NCBI GenBank assembly: GCA_047630355.1
Contig: JBLHXN010000091.1
Coordinates: 1 to 13,615 of the forward strand
Direction: 5' to 3'
Length of the DNA: 13,615 bases
From: JANQUM01 sp047630355
Lineage (GTDB): Bacteria; Bacteroidota; Bacteroidia; Cytophagales; Spirosomataceae
Part shown: positions 1 through 8,480 of the stretch, piece after piece
Position numbering within the stretch: position 1 is the stretch's first letter
Layout of the letters: every line of letters begins with the position of its first letter
The notes under the pieces: generated by a model
Databases searched by the model: none
The model's input: the letters and a program-made list of their open reading frames with translations, nothing else
What the model was told of the DNA's origin: nothing
Translations under genes and position numbers: made by a program

Positions 1-1
1 A

Positions 2-2020
2 CAATTAAATCACTATACATTTCAATATTATCAAAATTCAATCTCTGAAATCTCAGACGAAGAATTTGATTTTTTACTAAAAGAACTCGAAACGCTCGAA
101 ACCGCAAACCCCGATTTGGTTCGACCGTATTCTCCAACGCACCGCGTGGGTGGAACGGTTACCAAAGACTTTCCTACCATACGGCATCGCGTACCGATGC
201 TTTCTTTATCCAACACTTATTCTGAAGACGAACTTTGTGAATGGGATGAGCGGGTCAAAAAAATTCTTGCCACTGACGATTACGAATATATCTGCGAGCT
301 AAAGTTTGATGGTATTTCGTTGTCAATGACTTACGGAAATAGCATCCTGTCAAAAGGCGTTACCCGCGGCGACGGCGTGCAAGGCGATGAAATTACGGCG
401 AATGTAAAAACTATTCGGTCAATGCCTTTAGTGGTTTCCGGTGAGGTTTTAAACTTCGAAGTTCGGGGTGAAGGCTTTCTGCCGGTGGCAGAATTCAATA
501 AAATAAACCATGGATTAATCGAGTCGGGTAAACAACCATTGGCGAATCCACGTAACGCCGCCGCCGGAACGTTTAAAATGCAAGACTCGGCGGTAGTTGC
601 CTCACGAAATCTGGACTGCTATGTGTACGATTTTTTGAGTGAACAAGTGCCGTTTGAATCACACGAAGTAAGCTTGGAAGCACTGAAAGAAATGGGTTTC
701 AACGTTTCGGATTCGTGGAAAAAAGTAAAGACAATTGAAGAAGCAATCGCCTACATTCAAGAGTGGGAGACCAAACGCCGCAGCCTCAATTGTGCCACTG
801 ACGGTATTGTAATAAAAGTAAATAATTATGTGCAACGCGACGAACTCGGTTTCACCGCGAAAAGTCCGCGTTGGGCAATTGCGTACAAATACAAGGCAGA
901 GTCAAAATCGACAAGATTAAACGACGTAACTTTTCAGGTTGGTCGCACGGGAGCAATAACGCCCGTTGCCGAATTAGAACCCGTCGAACTTTCCCAAACT
1001 ATTGTAAAACGTGCTACGCTTCATAACGCCGACGAAATAGAACGCCTCGGACTCTCCATTGGTGATTATGTATTTGTAGAAAAGGCGGGAGAAATCATTC
1101 CGAAAGTAACGGGTGTGGATTACGAAACCATGACTGAAGTGAACCAGAGCGAAGGTGCCCGAACTCCCGTAAAATTTCCAACTGAATGCCCCGCTTGCGG
1201 TACTGAATTGATTCGTAATGAAGGCGAAGCAGCGTTTTACTGCACAAACGATGCTGGTTGTCCGCCGCAGGTAAGAGGAAGAATCGAGCATTTTATTCAC
1301 CGAAAAGCAATGGATATTGATAGTTTGGGTGAAGGGAAAATTGAGTTAATGTATGAGAAAGGGCTTATCAAAAACGCCGCTGATTTGTACTTCCTGCACT
1401 ACGAAGATTTAATAGGTGTAGAGAAAGAAAACGTGGATGAGGAAACGGGCAAATCTCGTGTCGTAAGTTTCAAGAAAAAGACCGTTGAAAATATTCTAAA
1501 AGGTATCGCCGCCTCCAAAAATCAACCGTTTAGCAAATTGCTTTTTGGAATTGGAATCCGGTTTGTGGGTGCTACGACCGCAGAGAAACTCGCCGCGTAT
1601 TTTAAGTCAATTGATAACCTGATGGCAGCTACGGTTGAAGAGTTATTAGCCGTGCCAGATGTGGGAAGTAAAGTTGCCGAGACGGTGGTGGAGTATTTCA
1701 GTATTGAATCAAACGTTAACTTTATTGAACGCCTCAAAGAAGCCGGACTCAAAACTGAAGCCGAGGAAACATTCACCGAAATAGAAAGCGAAGCATTGGT
1801 AGGTAAAATCTTGCTTTACACCGGAACATTTCAAAACTACTCCCGTGCCGAATTAGAAGCAAAAATAGAAAGTAACGGTGGGAAGTTAGTAACGGGAGTT
1901 TCTAAGAAATTAGACTACCTGATCGTTGGTGAAAAACCGGGAGGATCTAAAACCAGAAAGGCAGAAAAATTGGAAGTTACTATGATAAGCGAAGAAGAGT
2001 TTGAAAAGCTTTTAGGGTAA
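2..2020 (+). CDS. ligA: NAD-dependent DNA ligase LigA (5' end outside window)
   Basis: LigA seals nicks in duplex DNA with NAD+ as AMP donor, in replication and repair. The reading frame is open from base 2, so the start lies left of the window; 672 codons are present. The first residues read like the LigA Ia domain (HYxFQYY, then a conserved SPTHRVGG block). The adenylation motif KFDG follows, with the catalytic Lys at 302-304, roughly where E. coli has K115. About 15-20 N-terminal residues are therefore probably missing. Next come the OB region, a four-Cys zinc finger (Cys codons at 1187, 1196, 1241 and 1259), helix-hairpin-helix repeats (about 1540-1720), and a C-terminal BRCT domain (about 1790-2015). 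A short charged insert sits near 1420-1465, before the HhH region. The gene ends just before a strong hairpin and converges with the metalloprotease gene. Confidence 0.97.
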   Translation, partial: QLNHYTFQYYQNSISEISDEEFDFLLKELETLETANPDLVRPYSPTHRVGGTVTKDFPTIRHRVPMLSLSNTYSEDELCEWDERVKKILATDDYEYICELKFDGISLSMTYGNSILSKGVTRGDGVQGDEITANVKTIRSMPLVVSGEVLNFEVRGEGFLPVAEFNKINHGLIESGKQPLANPRNAAAGTFKMQDSAVVASRNLDCYVYDFLSEQVPFESHEVSLEALKEMGFNVSDSWKKVKTIEEAIAYIQEWETKRRSLNCATDGIVIKVNNYVQRDELGFTAKSPRWAIAYKYKAESKSTRLNDVTFQVGRTGAITPVAELEPVELSQTIVKRATLHNADEIERLGLSIGDYVFVEKAGEIIPKVTGVDYETMTEVNQSEGARTPVKFPTECPACGTELIRNEGEAAFYCTNDAGCPPQVRGRIEHFIHRKAMDIDSLGEGKIELMYEKGLIKNAADLYFLHYEDLIGVEKENVDEETGKSRVVSFKKKTVENILKGIAASKNQPFSKLLFGIGIRFVGATTAEKLAAYFKSIDNLMAATVEELLAVPDVGSKVAETVVEYFSIESNVNFIERLKEAGLKTEAEETFTEIESEALVGKILLYTGTFQNYSRAELEAKIESNGGKLVTGVSKKLDYLIVGEKPGGSKTRKAEKLEVTMISEEEFEKLLG

Positions 2021-2023
2021 AAC

Positions 2024-2059
2024 TTTAGACGGCAAACTTTACTTTTTTTGCCGTCTAAA
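2024..2059. terminator. Bidirectional intrinsic terminator between ligA and metalloprotease
   Basis: A perfect 13-bp inverted repeat has arms TTTAGACGGCAAA (2024-2036) and TTTGCCGTCTAAA (2047-2059) around a 10-nt loop. On the + strand a T-rich run (2063-2068) follows shortly after the stem, 4 bp past the ligA stop. On the - strand the stem lies 7 bp past the metalloprotease stop and is followed by a short T run. It probably terminates both convergent genes. The structure is seen directly; its activity is inferred. Confidence 0.85.
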
Positions 2060-2066
2060 ACCTTTT

Positions 2067-5000
2067 TTAGTTATTTCCGCACCCGTCTATATAGGCTTCA
2101 AAAATAGTCCCAGTTTCGGCTACAAACCCTGCCTGTAGTAGGACGTATTTTCCTGAGTCATATTTTACGTTACTATTTCCTGTTACTTTATTAGCTGCTT
2201 TAATTTCTAATCCAGCTTCAAACTTAGTTATGCCGCTACTGAGATCGTGTGATGGCAAAACTAAATTATATGATAGTGAAGGACAGGGGTTCGGGTTTAC
2301 CGTAACTATTGCAGGACTTCTGTTACTTGTGCAGTTACCCTCTGTACAATCTGAGTAGTAGAGATAAGTGGCATTTGGCGGATTGACAAGGACTGCGGTT
2401 GTAAAACTTTCTCCAGTACCTAAAATTGTTCCGTCGACTGCTACATCATACCAGTTTACGGTACCTGAACAGCCAGTTGAATTAAGTAAAGCTGTTTGGC
2501 CATTCTCTATCGTTGGTGAATTTACAGTCGGTGCTGATGGAATTGTGTTAATTGTAGCTATGACAGAGCTTCTCCCACTTACACATCCGTTGATTGTACA
2601 ATCCACGTAATAAGTTGTTGTTGAACTCAAACTTGGCGTGGTGTAGCTTGTTACTGTCGCTAAACTTGTTCCATTTGTACTTTCCAGATACCAGTTTAAT
2701 GTTCCGCCGTTACAATTAGACGCACTTAACTCCACTGTTCCTGGACCGCAGTTATTACCTGCTACTGTGGTTGGTGGCGGAACGATTGGGCAAGTAACCG
2801 TAATTGTTGCAGTACTTCTGTTACTTGTGCAGTTACCCTCTGTACAATCCGCGTAATAAGCATAAGTGGCATTTGGAGGATTATTCAAAGTAGTAGTAGT
2901 ATAACTATTGCCGACGCCTAAACTTGTTCCTCCAGAAGCAACATCAAACCAGTTTACAGTACCTGAGCACCCGTTTGCAGTTAATGTAGTGGTTTGACCG
3001 CTATTTATCGTTGGAGAATTTACAGTCGGTGCTGATGGAATTGCGTTAATTGTAGCTAAGGCAGAGCTTCTCCCACTAACACATCCGTTGATTGTACAAT
3101 CCACGTAATAATTTGTTGTTGAACTCAAACTTGGCGTGGTGTAGCTTGCAGCAGTAGATAAACTCGTTCCATTGACGAGTTCGGAATACCAATTCAGTGT
3201 GCCACCGGGGCAATTAGAGGCACTTAATTCAACGGTTCCAGCACCGCACCTACTGCCAGCGGTTGTAATAGGTGGCGTGATGGTTGGGCAAGTAATAGTC
3301 AGTAATTTATTATTTTCACTGAAAACTACGCATCCTAAGGCATTTGCTTGAGCTATCGTTTGGTCTAATAAAGAACTTGTATTTAGCCCAGTTTGGTAAT
3401 TCATTCCGTAAACTCGATAGCTTCCTGCCGCAAGAGACGTAAAATTTGACGATGCTGAAATGGCTTCTATATTTTCGGTCACTTGATTGATTGCCACGTA
3501 AGTGTACGTAAAATCAGCGGAGTTTGGTACTACTTCTAAGACATCTCCAGAGCCAACTAAATTCAGCGTGATATTTGAATTAGAATTATTCAGATTATAA
3601 AGAAGAGCGTAGTAGGTGGTGCACTCGCTTAAATTGATAAACCTGCTGTTATACCAACCTATCGCTCCATATGAATTTCCGCCAACCAAATTGGCACAGT
3701 CATAAGTGTTGGATGAAAAAACGCTAAAGGTGACAATACCCTCTCCGGATGTTGACATTTGGTAGTTACCAGATTGAGAAACCCTGAAAGGCACTAAAAT
3801 AGCACTGCTCGACCCCCTCCCCCAAGCTGAAACTTGACACGTAGTGAGTGTATTGTCCGTATAATTGATTACTGGAAAACTACTCGCTGTCGACGTAGAG
3901 TAGGATTTGGAATTTCCAGCCATCAACCTGCCGGTCGTATTATTTAATCCTAAATCAAATACTGAATTTCCGGCAGTTCCAGATATACCTGCTGTATTAC
4001 ATATAAAAGAATTAAGCGTTGAAATGGTTGCGGTAACCGGAATTTTGGCAGCGATTGAGCAAGAGCCATCTGTGCAGTTTACATAGTATGTAGTTGTAGC
4101 CTGTAGACTTGGCGTTACAAATGAATTACCGGAGCCAACAATACTTCCACCTACCGCTGCCGTATGCCAATTATAGGTATAATTACAACCAGTGGCTGTG
4201 AGCGTTACTGATCCGACGTCGCAGCGGGTTGCCGGTGTAACTGTTACCGCACCAGGTAAGGGATTAACAGTGGCAACTACTGGAACTTTACCGCTTTCGC
4301 AGCCGCCTTCGGTACAAGTCACATAATAAATTGCGGACGCAGAAATGGACGGAATATTGTACGGGTTGCCGGTAAATACAGAGCTACCTGTTCCGGAAGT
4401 CGTGTACCAGTTATACGTGCCGGAGCAACCGGAAGCTGTAAGAGTAAGAGGTCCGGGGCAGTCGCGGGTTGCTCCACCGCCGACAACAGTTGGAGCGGTT
4501 GGCGTGGTACTTCCTAAACAAGTTGCCGCTGCAACCTCCGCCCGCATTTTGTTGCCCGGTTCAGTGCCGAAGCCGTTAATAAATTTTATACCAGTACCAG
4601 ACAGATGACAATAACTCATCACGGTTCCACCATCTGTAGGGGTTGGACCAGCGGCACAGCCTTGTTCTGTTGCGTAGCAATCATCAAGTGCACCTGAAGG
4701 CCAGGTGCAAGAATGCGTGTGCGGCAAGCCAAAATTATGACCTAATTCGTGTGCAATAACTTCAACATTCCAAGAGTAAGTAGGTACATTATTTACCGAA
4801 TTCGTAATATTAGCACTCAGTCCTTTTGCGTAATTTTTTTCGCATGATGCAAAAACCGCCCTAGATGTCATTGTTCCATATACTGGAGTACGACCAGTAA
4901 GAGTATAAGCTATACCTCCACCTAATGATTTAGTACTTACGAGGTGAACTATGTCTCCGTTAAACGAGTTGCCCAATGAATTCCAGTAGCTGGCCAAAAG

Positions 5001-5810
5001 ATCGAGTGACTCCCCTGTACTACTTGCAGTGGCATAAGGGTCTGTGCTTGTCCAGACAAAAATTCCAGATAAACCGATATTTACCGATTCGTTCGCGTAG
5101 AGTATTGCCACTTCATTGAATATAGCCGTCATTTGATTTACAACGGTTGTCACGCTACTCCCCCAATCGGTGTACATTTTGTTGTCTGCTTCGAGATAAA
5201 TTCTGACAAGAGGAGTACAAGTCGTGGAGGTTCTATTTTCGTTTATCTGTTTCTTAGTCCCGTCGTCAAGATTTCGAATCAGAACTTCATCTTCTTCAAA
5301 TGGGGTATCATTAGGGATATCTTCTGTAGAATAAATGATGTGCGTATTAGTACCCGTATTTTTGATTTGTCCAATCGTCAAATTGTACTTATCAGCAATA
5401 ATCATTCCCTCAATCCCATCTTTTGTTACGGTAAGGCTGACAAATGATTTGCTTTGCCCGATGATTTTTCCTCGATAAAAAGTGGGTAAGTCAACCTTAA
5501 CTTCGCCATTGGGAGTCATCACTTTGAAGTCATCGGTAGTTAATTTGAACGGTGTTAGTTCTATTGAAATAGTACCGTTTTCTTTGGTAGGAATTGAAAT
5601 TGAATAGTTAGACTGATTACTTAAGAGCCTTGAATTCTTTGTTAAATCTATGTTTAAGAGTTTGGCACTCGGAATTTTATCAACAAATTCCTTAGTCTGC
5701 ACTTCTAAGGAATTAGATATAGCACTTTGTTCAGTAAATAAATTATCGATTTTTTCCTGAGCAAATAGTTTTAAAGATAATAAAAGGAGTAGAAGTATAA
5801 GTTTTTTCAT
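2067..5810 (-). CDS. Secreted reprolysin-like zinc metalloprotease with Ig-like repeats and Gly-Cys C-terminal domain
   Basis: This is a 1247-residue secreted protease. I chose the ATG at 5810 because it begins a clear signal peptide (MKKLILLLLLLSLKLFAQ). The open frame continues upstream to 5903 but has no leader there and runs into the uxaC fragment. Order of parts: a propeptide-like region (about 20-195); a catalytic domain (about 197-430) with HELGHNFGLPHTH at 354-366, the HExxHxxGxxH zinc motif of reprolysin/adamalysin-like (M12B) enzymes, and a downstream VMSYC Met-turn; two Ig-like modules (about 437-595); a middle region without a recognised family (about 596-838); four more Ig-like modules (about 840-1175), made of two 166-residue pairs; and a 72-residue tail (1176-1247) ending GCGNN. 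The Ig-like modules repeat a Cys, NWY, YYxxC, GxC pattern seen in CHU_C-associated Ig domains. The substrate is unknown. The tail suggests export and surface attachment (inference). It is convergent with ligA and shares its terminator. Confidence 0.9.
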   Translation of the reverse strand: MKKLILLLLLLSLKLFAQEKIDNLFTEQSAISNSLEVQTKEFVDKIPSAKLLNIDLTKNSRLLSNQSNYSISIPTKENGTISIELTPFKLTTDDFKVMTPNGEVKVDLPTFYRGKIIGQSKSFVSLTVTKDGIEGMIIADKYNLTIGQIKNTGTNTHIIYSTEDIPNDTPFEEDEVLIRNLDDGTKKQINENRTSTTCTPLVRIYLEADNKMYTDWGSSVTTVVNQMTAIFNEVAILYANESVNIGLSGIFVWTSTDPYATASSTGESLDLLASYWNSLGNSFNGDIVHLVSTKSLGGGIAYTLTGRTPVYGTMTSRAVFASCEKNYAKGLSANITNSVNNVPTYSWNVEVIAHELGHNFGLPHTHSCTWPSGALDDCYATEQGCAAGPTPTDGGTVMSYCHLSGTGIKFINGFGTEPGNKMRAEVAAATCLGSTTPTAPTVVGGGATRDCPGPLTLTASGCSGTYNWYTTSGTGSSVFTGNPYNIPSISASAIYYVTCTEGGCESGKVPVVATVNPLPGAVTVTPATRCDVGSVTLTATGCNYTYNWHTAAVGGSIVGSGNSFVTPSLQATTTYYVNCTDGSCSIAAKIPVTATISTLNSFICNTAGISGTAGNSVFDLGLNNTTGRLMAGNSKSYSTSTASSFPVINYTDNTLTTCQVSAWGRGSSSAILVPFRVSQSGNYQMSTSGEGIVTFSVFSSNTYDCANLVGGNSYGAIGWYNSRFINLSECTTYYALLYNLNNSNSNITLNLVGSGDVLEVVPNSADFTYTYVAINQVTENIEAISASSNFTSLAAGSYRVYGMNYQTGLNTSSLLDQTIAQANALGCVVFSENNKLLTITCPTITPPITTAGSRCGAGTVELSASNCPGGTLNWYSELVNGTSLSTAASYTTPSLSSTTNYYVDCTINGCVSGRSSALATINAIPSAPTVNSPTINSGQTTTLTANGCSGTVNWFDVASGGTSLGVGNSYTTTTLNNPPNATYAYYADCTEGNCTSNRSTATITVTCPIVPPPTTVAGNNCGPGTVELSASNCNGGTLNWYLESTNGTSLATVTSYTTPSLSSTTTYYVDCTINGCVSGRSSVIATINTIPSAPTVNSPTIENGQTALLNSTGCSGTVNWYDVAVDGTILGTGESFTTAVLVNPPNATYLYYSDCTEGNCTSNRSPAIVTVNPNPCPSLSYNLVLPSHDLSSGITKFEAGLEIKAANKVTGNSNVKYDSGKYVLLQAGFVAETGTIFEAYIDGCGNN
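2298..3293 (-). repeat. Two tandem in-frame 498-bp units inside the metalloprotease gene
   Basis: Unit boundaries were placed at the repeated TCP codons: 2298-2795 and 2796-3293. The exact 498-bp offset (166 codons) was checked at three places: the segments at 2323 and 2821, those at 2521 and 3019, and those at 2788 and 3286. Each unit encodes two Ig-like modules. The first has a SASNC, GGTLNWY, YYVDCTINGC pattern; the second has GCSGTVNW and DCTEGNCTSNRS. Long stretches are identical in DNA, so the duplication is recent or kept similar by recombination. Confidence 0.85.
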
Positions 5811-5877
5811 TTTACTTACTTTGGGTCGGGGCTTTTTTGTTAAGCTCACAATATAGTTACAAATGGTATCATATCTA

Positions 5878-6178
5878 CTAAAACCCAAAATACTTTTTAG
5901 CATTAAAATAGCAAATATCCTGAATAACTTTGCCCGTCCATTCTAAGTCATTTGGTAACTTACCATTTTTGATGTCCTCACCGAAAAGGTTGCATAATAT
6001 TCGGCGGAAATACTCGTGACGGGGGAATGATAAGAAGCTACGTGAATCTGTTAACATGCCAACAAACTGACTAATCAAACCAATGTTAGAAAGCATATTC
6101 ATTTGTTGTTCCATCCCGTCTTTTTGATCCATAAACCACCAACCGGAACCGAACTGAATTTTACCCGCTTTGGAGCCA
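5878..6178 (-). pseudogene. 3' fragment of a second uxaC copy (last 99 codons)
   Basis: Bases 5880-6178 align without gaps to 8483-8781 in the intact uxaC; I count 13 mismatches in 299 bp. The fragment encodes residues matching 369-467 of UxaC and includes the TDSRSF segment that carries the proposed catalytic Asp. It lacks the N-terminal metal-binding HxH and everything else upstream, so it cannot be a working isomerase. Only two mismatch sites change the protein (Glu/Lys and Ile/Val); the rest are silent. The match stops at the stop codon (TAG here, TGA in the intact gene) and at the junction 6178/6179. A possible ORF starting at a TTG at 6198 would add seven unrelated residues and is unlikely to be a real gene. 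It lies just upstream of the metalloprotease start, on the same strand. Confidence 0.9.
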
Positions 6179-6511
6179 AAGGGCGGTGATATTTTCAAAC
6201 TTATGATTTTGATAAATCAAACTGTTTCTCAAGCATACGGAATAGGTTCACGTATTTTATTCAGCGGAAATGGTAAGGGTATGACGGTAATTGGTTCACC
6301 CTGCCCACCTTTTTTAACGTTCGTTTCTTCAACAGACAATATTTCTACGAGAACTGTTAAACAAGAAACTTCAGGTGCAATAACGGCAACAAATGCCTCA
6401 ACAGGTGGCAATGTTATTTATGACGCTGGTAACCATATTTTACTCAATTCTGGTTTTTCGGTTAGTAGCGGAGTTATTTTTAGTGCTTATATAGACGGTT
6501 GCGGCGGATAA
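6179..6511 (+). pseudogene. Decapitated 3' end of a gene encoding a Gly-Cys C-terminal domain
   Basis: The frame is open from the junction with the uxaC fragment to the stop at 6509-6511 and gives about 110 residues. The last 69 (from the Cys codon at 6302) form the same type of C-terminal domain as in the metalloprotease: YDAGNHILLNSGF, then a segment ending AYIDGCGG. The bases upstream of the junction in this frame belong to the uxaC fragment read antisense, so the N-terminal part, with any signal peptide and catalytic domain, is missing. The first in-frame ATG is at 6203 and has no leader after it. I cannot tell what the lost part encoded; it does not resemble the neighbouring esterase outside the tail. 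A short surviving protein is possible but would lack an export signal. Confidence 0.7.
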
Positions 6512-6529
6512 TAACAAATAGTACTTTTG
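6498..6529 (+). promoter_or_regulatory. Candidate Bacteroidota-type promoter for the esterase gene
   Basis: A -7 box TACTTTTG (6522-6529) matches TAnnTTTG exactly. GTTG (6498-6501), three of four bases of the TTTG -33 box, lies 20 nt upstream. The esterase ATG follows at 6553, leaving a short leader. The promoter overlaps the 3' end of the truncated gene. This is a motif match only. Confidence 0.4.
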
Positions 6530-6552
6530 CTGAATAAGCCTTATTTCTTATA

Positions 6553-8471
6553 ATGAACCTGCGAATCCTTGGGATAATATTTTATTTGGCATTATTCTCG
6601 GTAAATAGTTTCGGACAATTTAGCTTCGATGCTTTCCCCAAGTCGTTGCAGCTTTACCAAAGAAACGAGAATAATTTAGGCAATGTACCAATTGGCGTAA
6701 CTTATGATATCAACGTGCCTTATTCCCACTTTAGCCTAACGGTTTCAGACGAATCTGGGGCGATTGTTTTTTATCGAAAACAGGCAAAAATCTAACAAAT
6801 TCTTTCATAGTTGACTGTAATCTTCTAGCAAGGCTGACAGAATACAAATTTCGCTTTGCTGGAATTTATGCTAATCAAACGGATTCGGTTATCGTAAAAA
6901 CCGTGGACGGCGTTTTGTGCGGAGATATTACCGCAATTTACGGACAATCAAACTGTATCGGCTACGACGGCATTGACTCAATGACGAATGATTTGAAGTA
7001 CCAAAAATACCTCCGAAATGCTGATTACGACTGGCTTGGTGCTCCGGTATCTACGCTGAAATGGTATCGAGCAACCGCCCCGTATGCGTCTTTGGGTATT
7101 TTTTCGCTTCGGTTGGGCTATCTGTTGAGTCAAAGTTTGCAAGTGCCTCAAGCACTGATTTCGGGAGCAGTGGGCGGTGCGAACATAAGTCAATTAAACG
7201 ATCGAAACGATAATGATATTTATAATCAATCTACAAACTACGGGCGGTTTATTGCGAAAGTGAATTTTGTGGTGCAGCACACAAAGTTAAAACGAATTAT
7301 TTGGCGGCAAGGCGAGGCAAACGCCAACTCCTTAGAGGCGGCTCAAAACTACATAGCATCTTTTACATCACTCAGAAATAATCTACGGCAAGATATTACA
7401 GAATTCGGTAAAATTTACGTTGCTCAAAACGATATAATTTCCATTGACTATATTGGATCTGCTCAATACGCCGGACTTTTGCGGGACAACCAACGAAAAT
7501 TAGGCGAACTGTTTAACGATGTAGAGGTTTTCGGAACCGCCGGAACTCTGGGCTACGACGGTTTGCATTATAATTGGGTCGGACACAACGCAATCGCATC
7601 CTGGCTTACTACCATGATTTCTGACGATGAAAATATCGGACTACCAAACGAAAACTTGTACTCACCAAATGTGCAGGAAGTGTTATTCAATCAAGCAGGT
7701 GATTCAATAATAATTGTTTTTCAGCCCAATCAAGTGGTTTCCTTTCAAGAACAAAAGGTTTACAACTCTCATACAAGGCAGTTAGTTGACTACCTTTTAC
7801 TTAAAAATTCCGCATCTTTAATTACTGGGGTAACTTCGGATGGAAATAAGCTAATTTTATCGCTTGATCAACCTTCAGTCGCAACAAAATTGACTTATCT
7901 ACCAACTCATTTGAAGGATATTTATTCTAATTTCTACGACGGGCCGGTTATTTCAAATACAAACGGAAATCTGGCGATGACATTCCAAGATTTCCCGATT
8001 ACAAAATGGCTTTCTCCGCTCACAAATCTCAAAATTGGCGTTGATAACAATAACGTGGAACTTACATGGGATAACTACTCATCGACTGATAAAAATATCA
8101 GAATAGAAGTGCAGACCGAAAATTCACCAACTTTTCAGCTGCTTGGAGAGATTGCTTCTTCTGCGTCAGTTTATACAGATAATTTACTGTTACCGAATGC
8201 TTTCAGAGGACGAAACTACCGTTTGACTGTTTTTGAAGCGAACGCAAAATCACCGTATTCGTATATTTCGGGAAACGATTGTTTAGAAAGAGTAATACTT
8301 CAAGGCGTTTTAAACGACGATTTAGTGACAAAAAGTAAAACTACTACCACGTTGAAAACTACTTTTCAAGGCAATTGGCAACTCTCCGCAAGTCAGTATA
8401 TTGTACTCCTTCCCGGTTTTGAAACGCTCGGACAAACCGTTTTTGAAGCTGAAACGGGTGGTTGTAACTAA
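6553..8471 (+). CDS. Secreted SASA/SGNH-family carbohydrate acetylesterase, interrupted by a -1 frameshift
   Basis: Two reading frames make one gene. The first (6553-6795) starts with a signal peptide (MNLRILGIIFYLALFSVNSFGQ) and ends at a TAA. The second is open from 6735 in the -1 frame and continues to 8471. Restoring one base gives a 639-residue protein with continuous sense. The body is a sialate O-acetylesterase-like SGNH hydrolase: GQSN nucleophile motif (Ser codon 6948-6950), WRQGEANA block near 7301-7326, and DGLHYN with Asp at 7557-7559 and His at 7566-7568. Such enzymes remove acetyl groups from sugars, often on xylan or pectin; the substrate here is unknown. A beta-sandwich-like linker (about 8000-8270) follows, then a 63-residue tail (from 8280) ending GGCN, of the same type as in the metalloprotease. 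The 3' end lies 9 bp from convergent uxaC. The shift may be a true mutation, a base-calling error at a homopolymer, or slippage. Confidence 0.85.
6735..6795 (+). other. Frameshift interval in the esterase gene
   Basis: The shift must lie between the last upstream stop in the downstream frame (TAG at 6732-6734) and the TAA that ends the upstream frame (6793-6795). The interval holds a T6 run (6767-6772), an A4 run (6777-6780) and an A5 run (6785-6789), any of which could have lost one base. Reading YRK from the upstream frame and then TGKNLTNSF or NLTNSF from the downstream frame gives sensible sequence. Confidence 0.85.
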
Positions 8472-8480
8472 ACTACATTT

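Noticed and set aside
2298..3293. Regular repeats as a possible CRISPR array or satellite
   Set aside because: The period is 498 bp, in frame, and encodes Ig-like modules in a single open reading frame.
5811..5903. Longer start for the metalloprotease at 5903 (31 extra residues)
   Set aside because: The extra residues carry no leader and overlap the uxaC fragment's stop, while a clear signal peptide starts at 5810.
5878..6198. A 106-residue ORF as an independent small gene
   Set aside because: It begins at a TTG beyond the junction and is otherwise the C-terminal end of UxaC; it lacks the metal-binding N-terminus.
6196..6203. TAnnTTTG box on the minus strand (TAAGTTTG) as the metalloprotease promoter
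   Set aside because: It lies nearly 400 bp upstream of the start, inside the orphan gene fragment; with no paired -33 box established, it may be chance.
6532..6547. Small palindrome (AATAAG-C-CTTATT) before the esterase start as a terminator or operator
   Set aside because: A one-base spacer cannot form a hairpin loop, the arms are AT-rich, and no T run follows; it is probably chance.
6785..6795. Programmed -1 frameshift in the esterase gene as a regulated system
   Set aside because: There is an A5 run but no full X XXY YYZ heptamer and no clear stimulatory hairpin; mutation or sequence error is simpler.
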